Part shown: in pieces, positions 14,810 to 23,354 of the stretch
How the letters are laid out: each line of letters starts with the position of its first letter
Position numbering within the stretch: position 1 is the first letter of the stretch
From: Desulfovibrio sp.
GTDB taxonomy: Bacteria > Desulfobacterota > Desulfovibrionia > Desulfovibrionales > Desulfovibrionaceae
Reading direction: 5' to 3'
DNA length: 64,000 bases
Assembly (NCBI RefSeq): GCF_009712225.1
Contig: NZ_WASP01000003.1
Coordinates: 433,700-497,699 of the forward strand
Translations under genes and position numbers: made by a program
The notes under the pieces: model-generated
Told to the model about the DNA's origin: nothing
The model's input: the letters and a program-made list of their open reading frames with translations, nothing else
Database searches by the model: none

Positions 14810-17335
14810 CTATGAAAGTACTGCCTTGGCCTCGGCCACACGGGCTTCTTCCTCCCGCCCAAGCTTGCGCAGGGCGCGGGCAAGTGCCTGCCATGCCTCT
14901 GGCCTGTCATGCAGACCGGCGCTCTTGCGGGCCAGTAGTTCTGCCATGGCGGGGTCTTCGTTGCTGTCCAGATAGATATTGGCCAGCATGAGCATGGATG
15001 CAGCATCCTGTGGATTGCGCACAAGGGCCTCGTGCAGCAGTTCGCGGGCCTCGCTGCCCTTGCGCTGACGCACCGCAACCCGGGCCAGATGCCTGCGGGC
15101 GAGGCTGGGCGCGCCGGGGCGCGCGTCCTCAAGGGCGGCGGCCTTTTCATAAAAACGCTTGGCCTCGGCTCTTCTGCCGCCCAATTCACACAGCTGCCCC
15201 AGCCGGATGTGGGCAAACTGGTGTTCGGGCGAAATTTTTACGCACTGGCGGTAGTACTGCGCTGCAGCCCGCTTTTCACCCAGCCCCTGACAGACGGTTC
15301 CAAGATTGTAATAAATCTGCTCGGCCAGAGCGGTATCCGGCCCGTGACGCAGTGCTTCCATGAAGTGCCGCCGCGCCTCGTGCTGCCGCCCCAGCGCCGC
15401 CATGCACACCCCCAGAGAATTCCAGGCCATGGCATTGGCCTCGTCGGCCAGCAGGGCGAGCTTGTATTCCTCCACCGCGCCAAAAACATCGCCGAGACTG
15501 TAACGCCGGTCAGCGCTGATGTTGAACGCCAGCGAATTGCACACCCCAACCTTGGGATCAGGCAGGAGCAGGGCATATTCCAGCGCCTTGAGAGCGCATT
15601 CGGGCATTTCTGCACGGCTGTACTGAAGGAGGGGATAGCCCGCGAGCCCGGCGGCAGCCAGAATACCCCGGCTGTTCAGCTCGTTGCACACATCCTGGTA
15701 CAGGGAAACAAGAGTCTGGGCGTCCACGTCGGGATGAAAAAATACCAGACTGTTGCTGCCGTAACGGCCTGCCAGGGGCTGTGGGTGCCCTGTCGCCGAG
15801 CCTTCGGGCTGGCCGGCCTGCATCTTTTCCAGCGCCTTATCCTGGGCCGCACGCCAGATGCCCAGTGCGGTTTCCACAAGCCCCTGCAGGCTGGTGACAT
15901 CGTGGGCAGCATCCAACGGGGCTGCCGCTGCCTGCTGGCCCTCTGTGTTGCCCGGTTCAAGACGCAGCAAACACAGGGCGAAGCGGCTGCGCCGTTCTGC
16001 CTCAATGCCAAAGCGGTTCAAAAAGTCGCCGTGGCCACACAGGCCTCCCACGCATTCAGGCTGCGGTTGTGCCTTGCCTGTGGCGGCACCGTCTGCCCGC
16101 GCTCTTCCGCCTGTTGCCACGGGCATGCGCCCGCCAGAAAATTCCTGTTCGTCAAGGTCGGGGCTCAGCACCGGGGTTTCACCAAGCAGGGTAAGCCTGT
16201 CGCCCACTTCGGGCTGGCAGGTCACATCCTCAAGGTGCAGGGCCTCGGCCACAGAATCCGTATCGCGCGTGTGCAGCAGAACCAGCTCGCCCTTGTAGCG
16301 CGCCGCGCCGCTCTCGGTTCTGCCCCACAGGGCAAAACGCATGCCTTCGCGGGCCTTGGCCTGACGCCCGATACTCAGGCGCAAACGCCCCAACGGCAGG
16401 ATTTCAAGCACCATACCACCCTCTTGCAGAATGCGCGCAAAGGGCATGATGCGGCTTTCCACGGCATCGGCGCCTTCTGCCTCCTGCCCCGCCACATTGG
16501 CGGCCATGCGTGCGCGGTCCATGCACATGCGCGCCTGATCGTACATGGCAAGGTGCAGCTCCGTGCCGCGCATATCCTGAGGGTACAGCGCGTGCCCGGC
16601 ACACAGCCGGGGGTGTACCACCTTGGTCATCACGGGATAAGGCATGCGCACCGCTTCCATACGCGTAAGGGCGGCCCGGGCCAGCTTGTGGCACGCGCCG
16701 CGACCACTGGCTGGGAAAAGCAGAGCTATCTCCCACCGGCCAACGCGGGCGGCCAGCACGTCCGAGGGCAGAGCCTCGCGGCAGGCGTCGGCCAGAGCCT
16801 TGAAATACGCTTCGGCAAAGGCGTGACCGCCACGCCGTACGATGGAATCGCCGTTGCCAAGCCGCAACAGCACAAGCCCCATGCACAGCCAGTGCAGGGG
16901 GGCGGGGCCGCTTTCTTCCGCGTTGGGCTCTTCAAGATAGGCACGCAGTCGCTCGGCGGCGTTTTCCATATGGGCAAAAAGGGCCTGCTCGGTAGCAATG
17001 CCTGTCACCGAATCAGTGCGCATTGCCTTGGCCCTGGCGAGATTTTCCAGCCCCAGATCAACAATGGCGGGCAAAAATGGCAGCAGGGGGCGCGCTTCAC
17101 GCGCCTTTACACCGTGCAGCATAAATACGCCCAGGAGGCGGTTTTCCCGCCGCAGCGGCAGCAGCAGTCTGCGCTCGCGCGTCAGAAGCTGCGGCTCTTC
17201 GGGCGCGCGGCTGGTGGGAAAATACAGGGCATGCCCTGAAAAAGACAAAAATGAAGACAGTTGCTCACACAACAGGCCTTCCATTTCCATGAGGTCTTCA
17301 CGCGCAAGGTCGAGCGGCGGACGGTTTTTTTGCAT
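14810..17335 (-). CDS. large protein with degenerate GGDEF-like segments and C-terminal TPRs
   Basis: The protein is about 841 residues. The N-terminal half contains a stretch of diguanylate-cyclase-like pattern (DSVTGIATEQALFAHMENA, then VGRWEIALLFP where GGDEF would sit). A later stretch ending YGSNSLVFFHP looks like a second copy. Neither keeps the GGDEF catalytic residues, so cyclase activity is unlikely. The C-terminal 250 residues are TPRs (YSLGDVFGAVEEYKLALLAD, WNSLGVCMAALGRQHEARRHF, YYNLGTVCQGLGEKRAAAQYY). There is no signal peptide; it is probably a cytosolic scaffold, perhaps a c-di-GMP or nucleotide sensor. The start is uncertain: ATG 17335 is used, with GTG 17356 as the alternative; neither has a good binding site. 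Confidence 0.75.
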   Translation of the reverse strand: MQKNRPPLDLAREDLMEMEGLLCEQLSSFLSFSGHALYFPTSRAPEEPQLLTRERRLLLPLRRENRLLGVFMLHGVKAREARPLLPFLPAIVDLGLENLARAKAMRTDSVTGIATEQALFAHMENAAERLRAYLEEPNAEESGPAPLHWLCMGLVLLRLGNGDSIVRRGGHAFAEAYFKALADACREALPSDVLAARVGRWEIALLFPASGRGACHKLARAALTRMEAVRMPYPVMTKVVHPRLCAGHALYPQDMRGTELHLAMYDQARMCMDRARMAANVAGQEAEGADAVESRIMPFARILQEGGMVLEILPLGRLRLSIGRQAKAREGMRFALWGRTESGAARYKGELVLLHTRDTDSVAEALHLEDVTCQPEVGDRLTLLGETPVLSPDLDEQEFSGGRMPVATGGRARADGAATGKAQPQPECVGGLCGHGDFLNRFGIEAERRSRFALCLLRLEPGNTEGQQAAAAPLDAAHDVTSLQGLVETALGIWRAAQDKALEKMQAGQPEGSATGHPQPLAGRYGSNSLVFFHPDVDAQTLVSLYQDVCNELNSRGILAAAGLAGYPLLQYSRAEMPECALKALEYALLLPDPKVGVCNSLAFNISADRRYSLGDVFGAVEEYKLALLADEANAMAWNSLGVCMAALGRQHEARRHFMEALRHGPDTALAEQIYYNLGTVCQGLGEKRAAAQYYRQCVKISPEHQFAHIRLGQLCELGGRRAEAKRFYEKAAALEDARPGAPSLARRHLARVAVRQRKGSEARELLHEALVRNPQDAASMLMLANIYLDSNEDPAMAELLARKSAGLHDRPEAWQALARALRKLGREEEARVAEAKAVLS

Positions 17336-17661
17336 CTTTAAATTGTAGTGTGGCACGCTCCGCTTGTCTAGAAAATTTCAAGACTGTGCGCGGGGCTTTT
17401 GCGCCCAGCGCGGGCCAGCCAAAAGCGCCTGCCATGAGAGCCCGCAATGACTGCACGCACCGGGCGCACCCCACCCGGCTTGATTTTGCCATCCTGTCCG
17501 GCTATCGCTCTTCAGGAAGGCAAAAAACTTTGCCACAAGGCCGTTACAGCCCTGGCACACTCTTGCCTGTAAAAAATATCCACGATAGACTATCCAAAGT
17601 CGAAATTAGTGCGTGTCATCACACAATACGCGCACCATATCGACAAACCAAAGGAATTTTT
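17336..17661. other. divergent intergenic region
   Basis: These 326 bp separate two divergently read genes and must hold both promoters. There is an imperfect dyad, GTCT-a-GAAA then TTTC-a-AGAC, at 17366-17384. No convincing -35/-10 pair, RNA gene or small gene was found. Confidence 0.4.
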
Positions 17662-18288
17662 ATGCCTGTTGCCACTTTTCCTCTCGGCCCCCTGCAAACC
17701 AACAGCTACCTTATCCACAGCGGCACGCAGGCCGTAGCCGTGGATGTGGGCGGCGATCCGGAACCCATGCTGGAATATCTGACCACGCACGGGCTCAAGC
17801 TGGCGGCCATATGCATTACCCACCGCCACTTTGACCACGTGTACGGCGTGGCGGAACTTCAGAAAGCAACAGGGGCACCCGTGTACATCAGCGCTGACGA
17901 CGACTGCCTCGAAGGCACAGAATCAGCCCAGGGCGGCCTGTGGGGTTTCCCCTCGGTTACCCCTTACACAGCGCAGCCCATTGCAACGGGCAAAACCACC
18001 TTTGGCGGCATGGACTGCGAGGTTCTGGTCACTCCCGGGCACACACCGGGGGGTGTTTCGCTGTTTTTCCCTGCTGAAAACCTGGTCTTTACGGGCGACG
18101 CGCTGTTCTACCGCTCCATTGGCCGCACGGACTTTCCCGGCGGCGACCACGAGGGCCTGCTGCGCTCGGTTTCGCAGGTGCTCTTTGCCCTGCCCGAAGA
18201 CACGGTCGTGTATCCCGGCCACGGGCCATCGACCACCATCGGCGACGAGAAAAAAAGTAACCCTTTCTGCGGTGAATTTACTCTATGA
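17662..18288 (+). CDS. MBL-fold hydrolase (glyoxalase II-like)
   Basis: The protein is 208 residues, the size of the short hydroxyacylglutathione hydrolase-like (YcbL) group. Metal ligands are all present: H54, H56, D58 and H59 in HRHFDH, H127 in GHTPGG, D145 in FTGDALF and H186 in YPGHGP. It likely hydrolyses a thioester in the cytosol; the substrate is unknown. The start at 17662 has AAAGGA 6 nt upstream. Its stop overlaps the start of the next gene by 4 bases (ATGA), so the two are translationally coupled. Confidence 0.9.
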   Translation: MPVATFPLGPLQTNSYLIHSGTQAVAVDVGGDPEPMLEYLTTHGLKLAAICITHRHFDHVYGVAELQKATGAPVYISADDDCLEGTESAQGGLWGFPSVTPYTAQPIATGKTTFGGMDCEVLVTPGHTPGGVSLFFPAENLVFTGDALFYRSIGRTDFPGGDHEGLLRSVSQVLFALPEDTVVYPGHGPSTTIGDEKKSNPFCGEFTL

Positions 18289-19007
18289 GCAAAATCCTTG
18301 TGCTTCAGTGCAGCCCGCACGCGGGCGGCGTGTCCGACTCTGTGGCCGACCTTTTTGCCAAAGGCATGTCCGAAGCGGGTGCAGACCTGCGCACTGTAGC
18401 ATTGCGTGATTATGCAATTTCGCCTTGTACGGGTTGCGGGGCCTGTTTCAGACCGCCGCACAACTGCGTTCTGGCCGGGCGACCCCTTCCCGGCCAGAAC
18501 GAAAGTTGCACCTTGCGGGACCAGACAGAGGAAGTTTTTCAGCTCATTGCAGAAGCCCAGCTGATCATGATTTCTTCCCCCATCTATTTTTACTTTCTGC
18601 CTGCGCACTTCAAGGCACTTATCGACAGAACCCAGCGCTTCTGGGCCCAAAAGGGCGGCGAGGAACGCATGCCCCTACCGCTCTCGCGCACCAAGCCCGT
18701 GCTTGTGGCCATGACCGCAGGCAGGCGGCGCGGCAACCTGCTTTTTTCGGGTTCGCTGCTTTCACTCAAGTATTTTCTGGCGCCGCTTGGTGCGGGTATT
18801 CGCGAAACTCGCCTGCTGCGCGGCCTTGAATCGCTCAAGGACCTGCACGAACGCCCCGCCGTCATGGCAGCCCTGCACGCCTGGGGGCATGACTGGGGTC
18901 ACAGGCTTGCCACGGAAAATGGAATTGGAAGCTCGCAGGAATCCCCCATTTACGAGCTGCCCACGAGCGTTTCCCCGCTGCAGAATCCTGACAGCGCAAA
19001 GTCCTGA
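18285..19007 (+). CDS. flavodoxin-fold NAD(P)H-dependent reductase
   Basis: The protein is 240 residues. It begins with the FMN phosphate-binding pattern of the NADPH-dependent FMN reductase / iron-sulfur flavoprotein group (KILVLQCSPHAGGVSDSVADLF). A CTGCGACF cysteine motif (pattern CxxCxxC) follows at about residue 48, and SSPIYFYFLPAHFKALIDR is the usual flavin-side loop. The three-Cys motif suggests a metal or iron-sulfur centre, as in anaerobe iron-sulfur flavoproteins. It overlaps the upstream hydrolase gene by 4 nt, which suggests linked function, perhaps in detoxification of a reactive electrophile. Confidence 0.85.
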   Translation: MSKILVLQCSPHAGGVSDSVADLFAKGMSEAGADLRTVALRDYAISPCTGCGACFRPPHNCVLAGRPLPGQNESCTLRDQTEEVFQLIAEAQLIMISSPIYFYFLPAHFKALIDRTQRFWAQKGGEERMPLPLSRTKPVLVAMTAGRRRGNLLFSGSLLSLKYFLAPLGAGIRETRLLRGLESLKDLHERPAVMAALHAWGHDWGHRLATENGIGSSQESPIYELPTSVSPLQNPDSAKS

Positions 19008-19062
19008 CAGCACGGGATTGGCCGGGCTTGCACAGGCCGCATGACCGCCGTACAACCTTCGC

Positions 19063-19878
19063 ATGGCAGGGCTCCTATCCACCATCATATTCAGCCTGAC
19101 CAGCCTGCAAAGCAGGCTGGGGCTGGCCCAGAATCGTTGCGTGCACTGTCTGCGCCCGTTTTCTCCTGCATCCGGCACGAACTCTCCCGCACATTTTTTG
19201 GCAGGTACCATCGCGCGACCTTCTGCACATTGTGCTGCCGACGCTCTGCTCTGCCCCGCCTGCTCCGCCCTGCTTGCGCCCTATACAGGGCCGCGCTGCC
19301 CCCGCTGCGGGCTGCCACCGACAAACCCTCACGAGGGCAGCACCGTGTGCGGCGCGTGCCTGCAAAATCCCCCGCCATGGAGCTCCGTGGCTTTTCACGG
19401 TCTTTATCAGGATTCCCTGCGCCACACCCTGCTGCGCCTCAAGTTTGACGGCCACCTGTACCTGGCACCGCTGCTGGGGGGCTTCATGCTTGATTCCGTT
19501 GGCTGCCTGCCCTGGCCAGACCTGATAACCGCCGTTCCCCAGCATCCCGGCCATTTGCGGCACAGGGGCTACAATCAGGCGCACGAACTGGCAAAAGTCC
19601 TGCACAGAAATCTGGACGTGCCGCTGGCAACACAACTGCTCACGCGCCCCGTTCCCGGCAAGGAACAGGCTCGGCTGGGCGCTAAAGCGCGGCGCAGCAA
19701 CGTGCAGCACAGCTTTAGCGCTTCACCTGCAGCCAGCGGCCTGCGCGTGTGGCTGGTGGACGATGTGATGACCACAGGCAGCACCATGGCCGCCGCCACC
19801 AGGGCACTACTGGCGGCGGGCGTCACGCGGGTGGATGCGGTTTTTGCTGCCAGAACACCCCGCAATACCCCAAATTAA
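19063..19878 (+). CDS. comF: ComF family phosphoribosyltransferase-like protein
   Basis: The protein is 271 residues. The N-terminus has paired Cys motifs of a zinc ribbon (CVHC, then CPAC, CPRC and CGAC). The C-terminal half has the PRTase signature WLVDDVMTTGSTMAAA and the ComF segment QHPGHLRHRGYNQAHELAK. ComF proteins are linked to DNA uptake in naturally competent bacteria, and in other species their job is unclear. It starts 55 nt after the flavodoxin-fold gene. No clear ribosome binding site precedes the ATG at 19063. Confidence 0.88.
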   Translation: MAGLLSTIIFSLTSLQSRLGLAQNRCVHCLRPFSPASGTNSPAHFLAGTIARPSAHCAADALLCPACSALLAPYTGPRCPRCGLPPTNPHEGSTVCGACLQNPPPWSSVAFHGLYQDSLRHTLLRLKFDGHLYLAPLLGGFMLDSVGCLPWPDLITAVPQHPGHLRHRGYNQAHELAKVLHRNLDVPLATQLLTRPVPGKEQARLGAKARRSNVQHSFSASPAASGLRVWLVDDVMTTGSTMAAATRALLAAGVTRVDAVFAARTPRNTPN

Positions 19879-20042
19879 CCGGAAAAACGCAATTTTAGCG
19901 GCCATGTTGCGCAAGCACCACATGACAAGCACATACTCTTGAGCTATACACAGGACACATACAACAGCGCCTGCACGTTTTTTACGCGAAACAGGATATG
20001 CCAGCCCGCTCACGCGGGATGCGGGCGCAGCCAGGAGTTTTC

Positions 20043-21149
20043 ATGCCCAGCGCACACCGAGCTTGTCATCTGGGGTTTTTTGAGCACAAAAATGCAGCTG
20101 TAGCCGCGCTATGGACATTTTTATCCTGCCTGATTTTTGCCGCCAGTGCACAGGCACAGGTTACCCTGCTCGTGCCGAGCCAACCCAGCGTTGAAGCTCC
20201 CGCCCCTCGCCCCAAGGCGGAAGCGCCTGCCAAGCGCGAGGAAAAAAAGGACGAAAAACGCCCGCAGGATGCCAAGGCCCCTGCCGCCAAGGCAGACCAG
20301 CCAGTTGATGCCGCCGCAAAGCAGCCGGAGCAACCCGCAGCGGAGCACAAACCCGCAGCCAATGGCGATGCCGCCCCGGCTGAAACGCCCACCAAGGCCG
20401 ATCAGCCCGAAGCTGCGGCTCAGGCCCATGCCGAGCCGCAGATCGATGAAGAACTCGACGTTCTCATAACCATGATGCGCCCCTTCCAGTATGAAGGGCT
20501 GGTCATGGACATGCCCCAGATGTTCGCGGTGCTGCGCTACGACAGCGCAACCCCGGTCAAGGACGGTGTGGCCCAGCCCGAAAGGCGCGACCTCCTGGGT
20601 GATCTGGAAGAAATCCGGTATCTTAACCAGAAAGCCTGGGGGGCCAACGTGGCCCTCACCAAGCCGGGCCTCTACCAGTTTATCATCGAGGGCCGCCCTT
20701 GGTGGGATGCCGCCCACGGTCGCTATCTGCAGCACTATGTAAAGACCACCTTGCCGGTTTATGGGGTAGAACGTGGCTGGAGCCTGCCCGTGGGGCAGCG
20801 CTTTGAAATTGTGCCGCTTTCCCGTCCCTTTGGCCTTACCGCACCCGCCATCTTTTCGGGCACAGTGCTTATGGACGGCAAGCCGCTGGCTTCCGCCTCT
20901 GTACGTATGGCCCGCATAAATACGGAAAAACGCACCGTGCCCACCTCGTGGCACGAGGATATTGCCGCGCGCACCAACAACAAGGGCGAGTTTTCCTTTG
21001 TGCTCAACCAGCCCGGCTGGTGGTGCTGTATGGCAAGTATCCCCGGCGACCCGCTCAAAGGTCCCGATGGGCAGCCCAAACCCCTGCAAATGGGTGCGCT
21101 GTTCTGGCTGTATGTGGACAGTCTTTCCAGTGAGCCACGCAAGCGCTAG
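20043..21149 (+). CDS. exported DUF4198-type protein with Ala/Pro/Lys linker
   Basis: The protein is 368 residues. An N-terminal hydrophobic segment ending ASAQA is a signal peptide. A low-complexity linker of Ala, Pro, Lys and Glu follows to about residue 135. The C-terminal domain resembles DUF4198 proteins, periplasmic relatives of metal-uptake components: it has EGRPWWDAAHGRYLQHYVKT, then PLASASVRMARINTE and NNKGEFSFVLNQPGWW. The start is set by GGAG 6 nt upstream; an earlier ATG at 19998 lacks a signal peptide arrangement. No transporter genes are adjacent. Involvement in Ni or Co handling is family-based inference only. Confidence 0.72.
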   Translation: MPSAHRACHLGFFEHKNAAVAALWTFLSCLIFAASAQAQVTLLVPSQPSVEAPAPRPKAEAPAKREEKKDEKRPQDAKAPAAKADQPVDAAAKQPEQPAAEHKPAANGDAAPAETPTKADQPEAAAQAHAEPQIDEELDVLITMMRPFQYEGLVMDMPQMFAVLRYDSATPVKDGVAQPERRDLLGDLEEIRYLNQKAWGANVALTKPGLYQFIIEGRPWWDAAHGRYLQHYVKTTLPVYGVERGWSLPVGQRFEIVPLSRPFGLTAPAIFSGTVLMDGKPLASASVRMARINTEKRTVPTSWHEDIAARTNNKGEFSFVLNQPGWWCCMASIPGDPLKGPDGQPKPLQMGALFWLYVDSLSSEPRKR

Positions 21150-21173
21150 CTACAAAAAAAGTTGATTGAATTT

Positions 21174-21207
21174 CCCCGGCCATGAAAAAACGTGGCCGGG
21201 GATTTTT
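21174..21207 (+). terminator. terminator of the DUF4198 gene
   Basis: CCCCGGCCA pairs with TGGCCGGGG around a 10-nt loop and is followed by ATTTTTG. It lies 24 nt past the stop codon. Confidence 0.88.
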
Positions 21208-21701
21208 GTTTTTTGGGTCTGCCCGGCAGGGGCTGATTATTTTTACTGCCCTGCGGGCATGGGGTTTCGCCCTCCGGCGAAGTTTGGGACGCCTGTGCGG
21301 TGCGCGGCAAGGCGGGGCCGGTTATGGGGCTCCGCCCCCTTCGCGGCCCCCCTTGCATCCCCCCGAAGCACCCCAAAGAGCGTTTTCGATTGCCACAAAA
21401 AGGCGAGGGCACGCGTCTTTTGCTGCGGGAGCTTCCCTCACTCGCTTCCCTCACTCGCTTCGCTCGCTCAGGTGATCTCTCTCCGCGACGCGTAAATGCC
21501 AGAGTACTCTTTTGCTTCGGGCAAAGTCTGCTTCAGCCAACTACCGCCAACAAAACTGACCGTTAAAAAAGCATTACCCCGCTTACCAACCGCTTTTGCA
21601 TTTCTGCTTTTCAGCGCCCGCCATCAGAGGCAGGTCGTGGGGTCACCTTCCTTAGACTCGCCAGAGCGGAGCGCAGGCGATGGCTGGTGTTGGGCGAATT
21701 T
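21208..21701. other. non-coding stretch, repeat-like
   Basis: About 490 bp with no supportable gene. It contains short GC-rich dyads (for example CGCCCTCCGGCG near 21267) and direct repeats of CTCGCTTCCCTCACTCGCTTCG type near 21440-21470. The base pattern differs from nearby coding DNA and suggests decayed or repetitive DNA. Confidence 0.4.
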
Positions 21702-21820
21702 GCAAAATACGAATTTTTCGGTCTGGCAAGGCAAAATCCTGCTTTTGAGCCCAGCGCACTCATGTACGTGAGCATCAAAAACAGGATTTTAACGCCGTCA
21801 GGCCGAAAAATTCGGTTTGC
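21702..21820. repeat. long imperfect inverted repeat
   Basis: CGAATTTTTCGG (21710-21721) is the exact complement of CCGAAAAATTCG (21803-21814). Inside it AAAATCCTG (21733-21741) matches CAGGATTTT (21782-21790), and the arms meet near GTAC at 21764-21767. Flanking GCAAA and TTTGC extend the symmetry. It could form a cruciform or a long RNA hairpin. There is no T-run and no gene in it. Confidence 0.6.
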
Positions 21821-21919
21821 GTAAATGCGGCTGACAGATTCTTGCCCCCGAAACAAAGTCAAACTCTTTTTGCCTCTTCAGCCTTCTCCTATCCGCGCCG
21901 CCGAACTTCCCCAGCCTTT

Positions 21920-23281
21920 TTACTTTCCATCCCCCAGCTTGGACAGCAAGGTCTTGCGGTTGATGCCCAGCCGCCGCGCCGCTTCGCTCTTGTTGCCGCC
22001 AACCTGTGCAAGAGTATCCATAACCGCCAGACGCTCAATCTCCTCAAGCGTCATATTGGCAAAATCCAGCCGTGTGGACGCGCTGCTTTCCGCCTCCTGT
22101 CCGCCAATGGTAGGCGGCAGCTCGCGTTCGCTGATATACTCGCCCACCAGCAAAACCACCGCCCGCTCCACGGCATTTTCCAGCTCGCGCACATTGCCGG
22201 GCCACGCGTGTTTCAGCAGACGATCCATGGAAGTGGGCGTAAATCCCTTCACCGTCTTGCCGTTGCGCTCTGCAAAAATCTTCATAAAGTGCATGGCAAG
22301 CAGGGGAATATCCTCACCCCGCTCCCTCAGCGGCGGCAACTGCAAGGCCACCACATTGAGGCGGTAGTACAAGTCCTGCCGAAAGCGCCCCTCCTCTACC
22401 TCGCGGGCAAGATCCTTGTTGGTGGCGGCCAGGATGCGCACGTCCACCCGCACGGTCTGGTCACCGCCCACGCGCTGCAGCTCACGTTCCTGAATGACGC
22501 GCAGCAGTTTGACCTGCATGGAAAGGGGTATCTCGCCAATTTCATCCAGAAAAATCGTTCCCTTGTCGGCCGCAAGAAAACGCCCCTCGCGGCGTTTTTC
22601 CGCCCCGGTAAACGCGCCCTTCTCGTGCCCGAACAGCTCCGATTCCAGCAGGGTTTCTGTGAGCGCGGCGCAGTTCACCGCCACATAGGGGCCGGTACGA
22701 CGGTTGCTGTTGGCGTGGATAAGCCGGGCGACTACTTCCTTGCCAGTGCCGGATTCACCCGTAACAAGCACCGTGGCCTCAGAGGGCGCAATGGCCGAAA
22801 CCATCTCCAGCACCTGCCGCATGGCCGGGCTTTGCCCTATGATGTTGCGGGCGTCTATGCCCTGTGCCAGCTCATGACGCAGGGTGCGCACCTCGTGCCG
22901 CAGGTTGGCGTGGTCGAGCGCGCGCTCCAGGGCAAGTTTGAGTGCATCAAAGGCCAGAGGCTTGGTAAGATAGTCGTAGGCCCCGGCCTTCAGCGCCTCC
23001 ACGGCGCTGGAAACATCTGAATATGCCGTCATGATGAGAATGGGGATAGCGGGATTGTAGGCCTTGATGGCCCGCGTGGCCTCAATGCCGCTCATGCCAC
23101 CCATGCGCACGTCCATGAGAATAAGATCAAAGGGGCGCTGACGGCAGAGCTCAAGCGCCTCTTCACCGCTGGCGGCTCCGGTGGGGGCGTACTCCCACTC
23201 TTCAAGCAGGGCACGCAGCATTTCCCGGTGGTTGCGATCGTCATCCACCACCAGCAACTGTATGGCGGTATTTGCAGTCAT
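21920..23281 (-). CDS. sigma-54-dependent response regulator, ZraR-like
   Basis: The protein is 453 residues with the NtrC-type order. The receiver domain has D57 as phospho-acceptor (LILMDVRM) and K107 in YLTKP. The AAA+ domain has Walker A GESGTGKE (175-182) and GAFTGA (222-227), the loop that contacts sigma-54. A C-terminal Fis-type helix-turn-helix ([20 protein letters not shown]) follows. It is cytosolic and activates sigma-54 promoters after phosphorylation. It follows the kinase gene by 73 nt with GAGGAAA before its ATG. The nearby divergent sigma-54 promoter at 25559-25575 is the obvious target. The ZraR/HydG name is by layout and neighbours, not alignment. Confidence 0.9.
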   Translation of the reverse strand: MTANTAIQLLVVDDDRNHREMLRALLEEWEYAPTGAASGEEALELCRQRPFDLILMDVRMGGMSGIEATRAIKAYNPAIPILIMTAYSDVSSAVEALKAGAYDYLTKPLAFDALKLALERALDHANLRHEVRTLRHELAQGIDARNIIGQSPAMRQVLEMVSAIAPSEATVLVTGESGTGKEVVARLIHANSNRRTGPYVAVNCAALTETLLESELFGHEKGAFTGAEKRREGRFLAADKGTIFLDEIGEIPLSMQVKLLRVIQERELQRVGGDQTVRVDVRILAATNKDLAREVEEGRFRQDLYYRLNVVALQLPPLRERGEDIPLLAMHFMKIFAERNGKTVKGFTPTSMDRLLKHAWPGNVRELENAVERAVVLLVGEYISERELPPTIGGQEAESSASTRLDFANMTLEEIERLAVMDTLAQVGGNKSEAARRLGINRKTLLSKLGDGK

Positions 23282-23354
23282 TATATTTCCTCAAAAAGCA
23301 GCCCGGCTCATGCGCCAGCGAGTGGCGCGAGCGTCAACGGGGCTGGCAGAATCC

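Noticed and set aside
15032..17239. A 735-codon plus-strand open frame opposite the TPR gene
   Set aside because: It is antisense to a well supported gene, has no ribosome binding site and its protein looks random; GC-rich codon use leaves long open antisense frames here.
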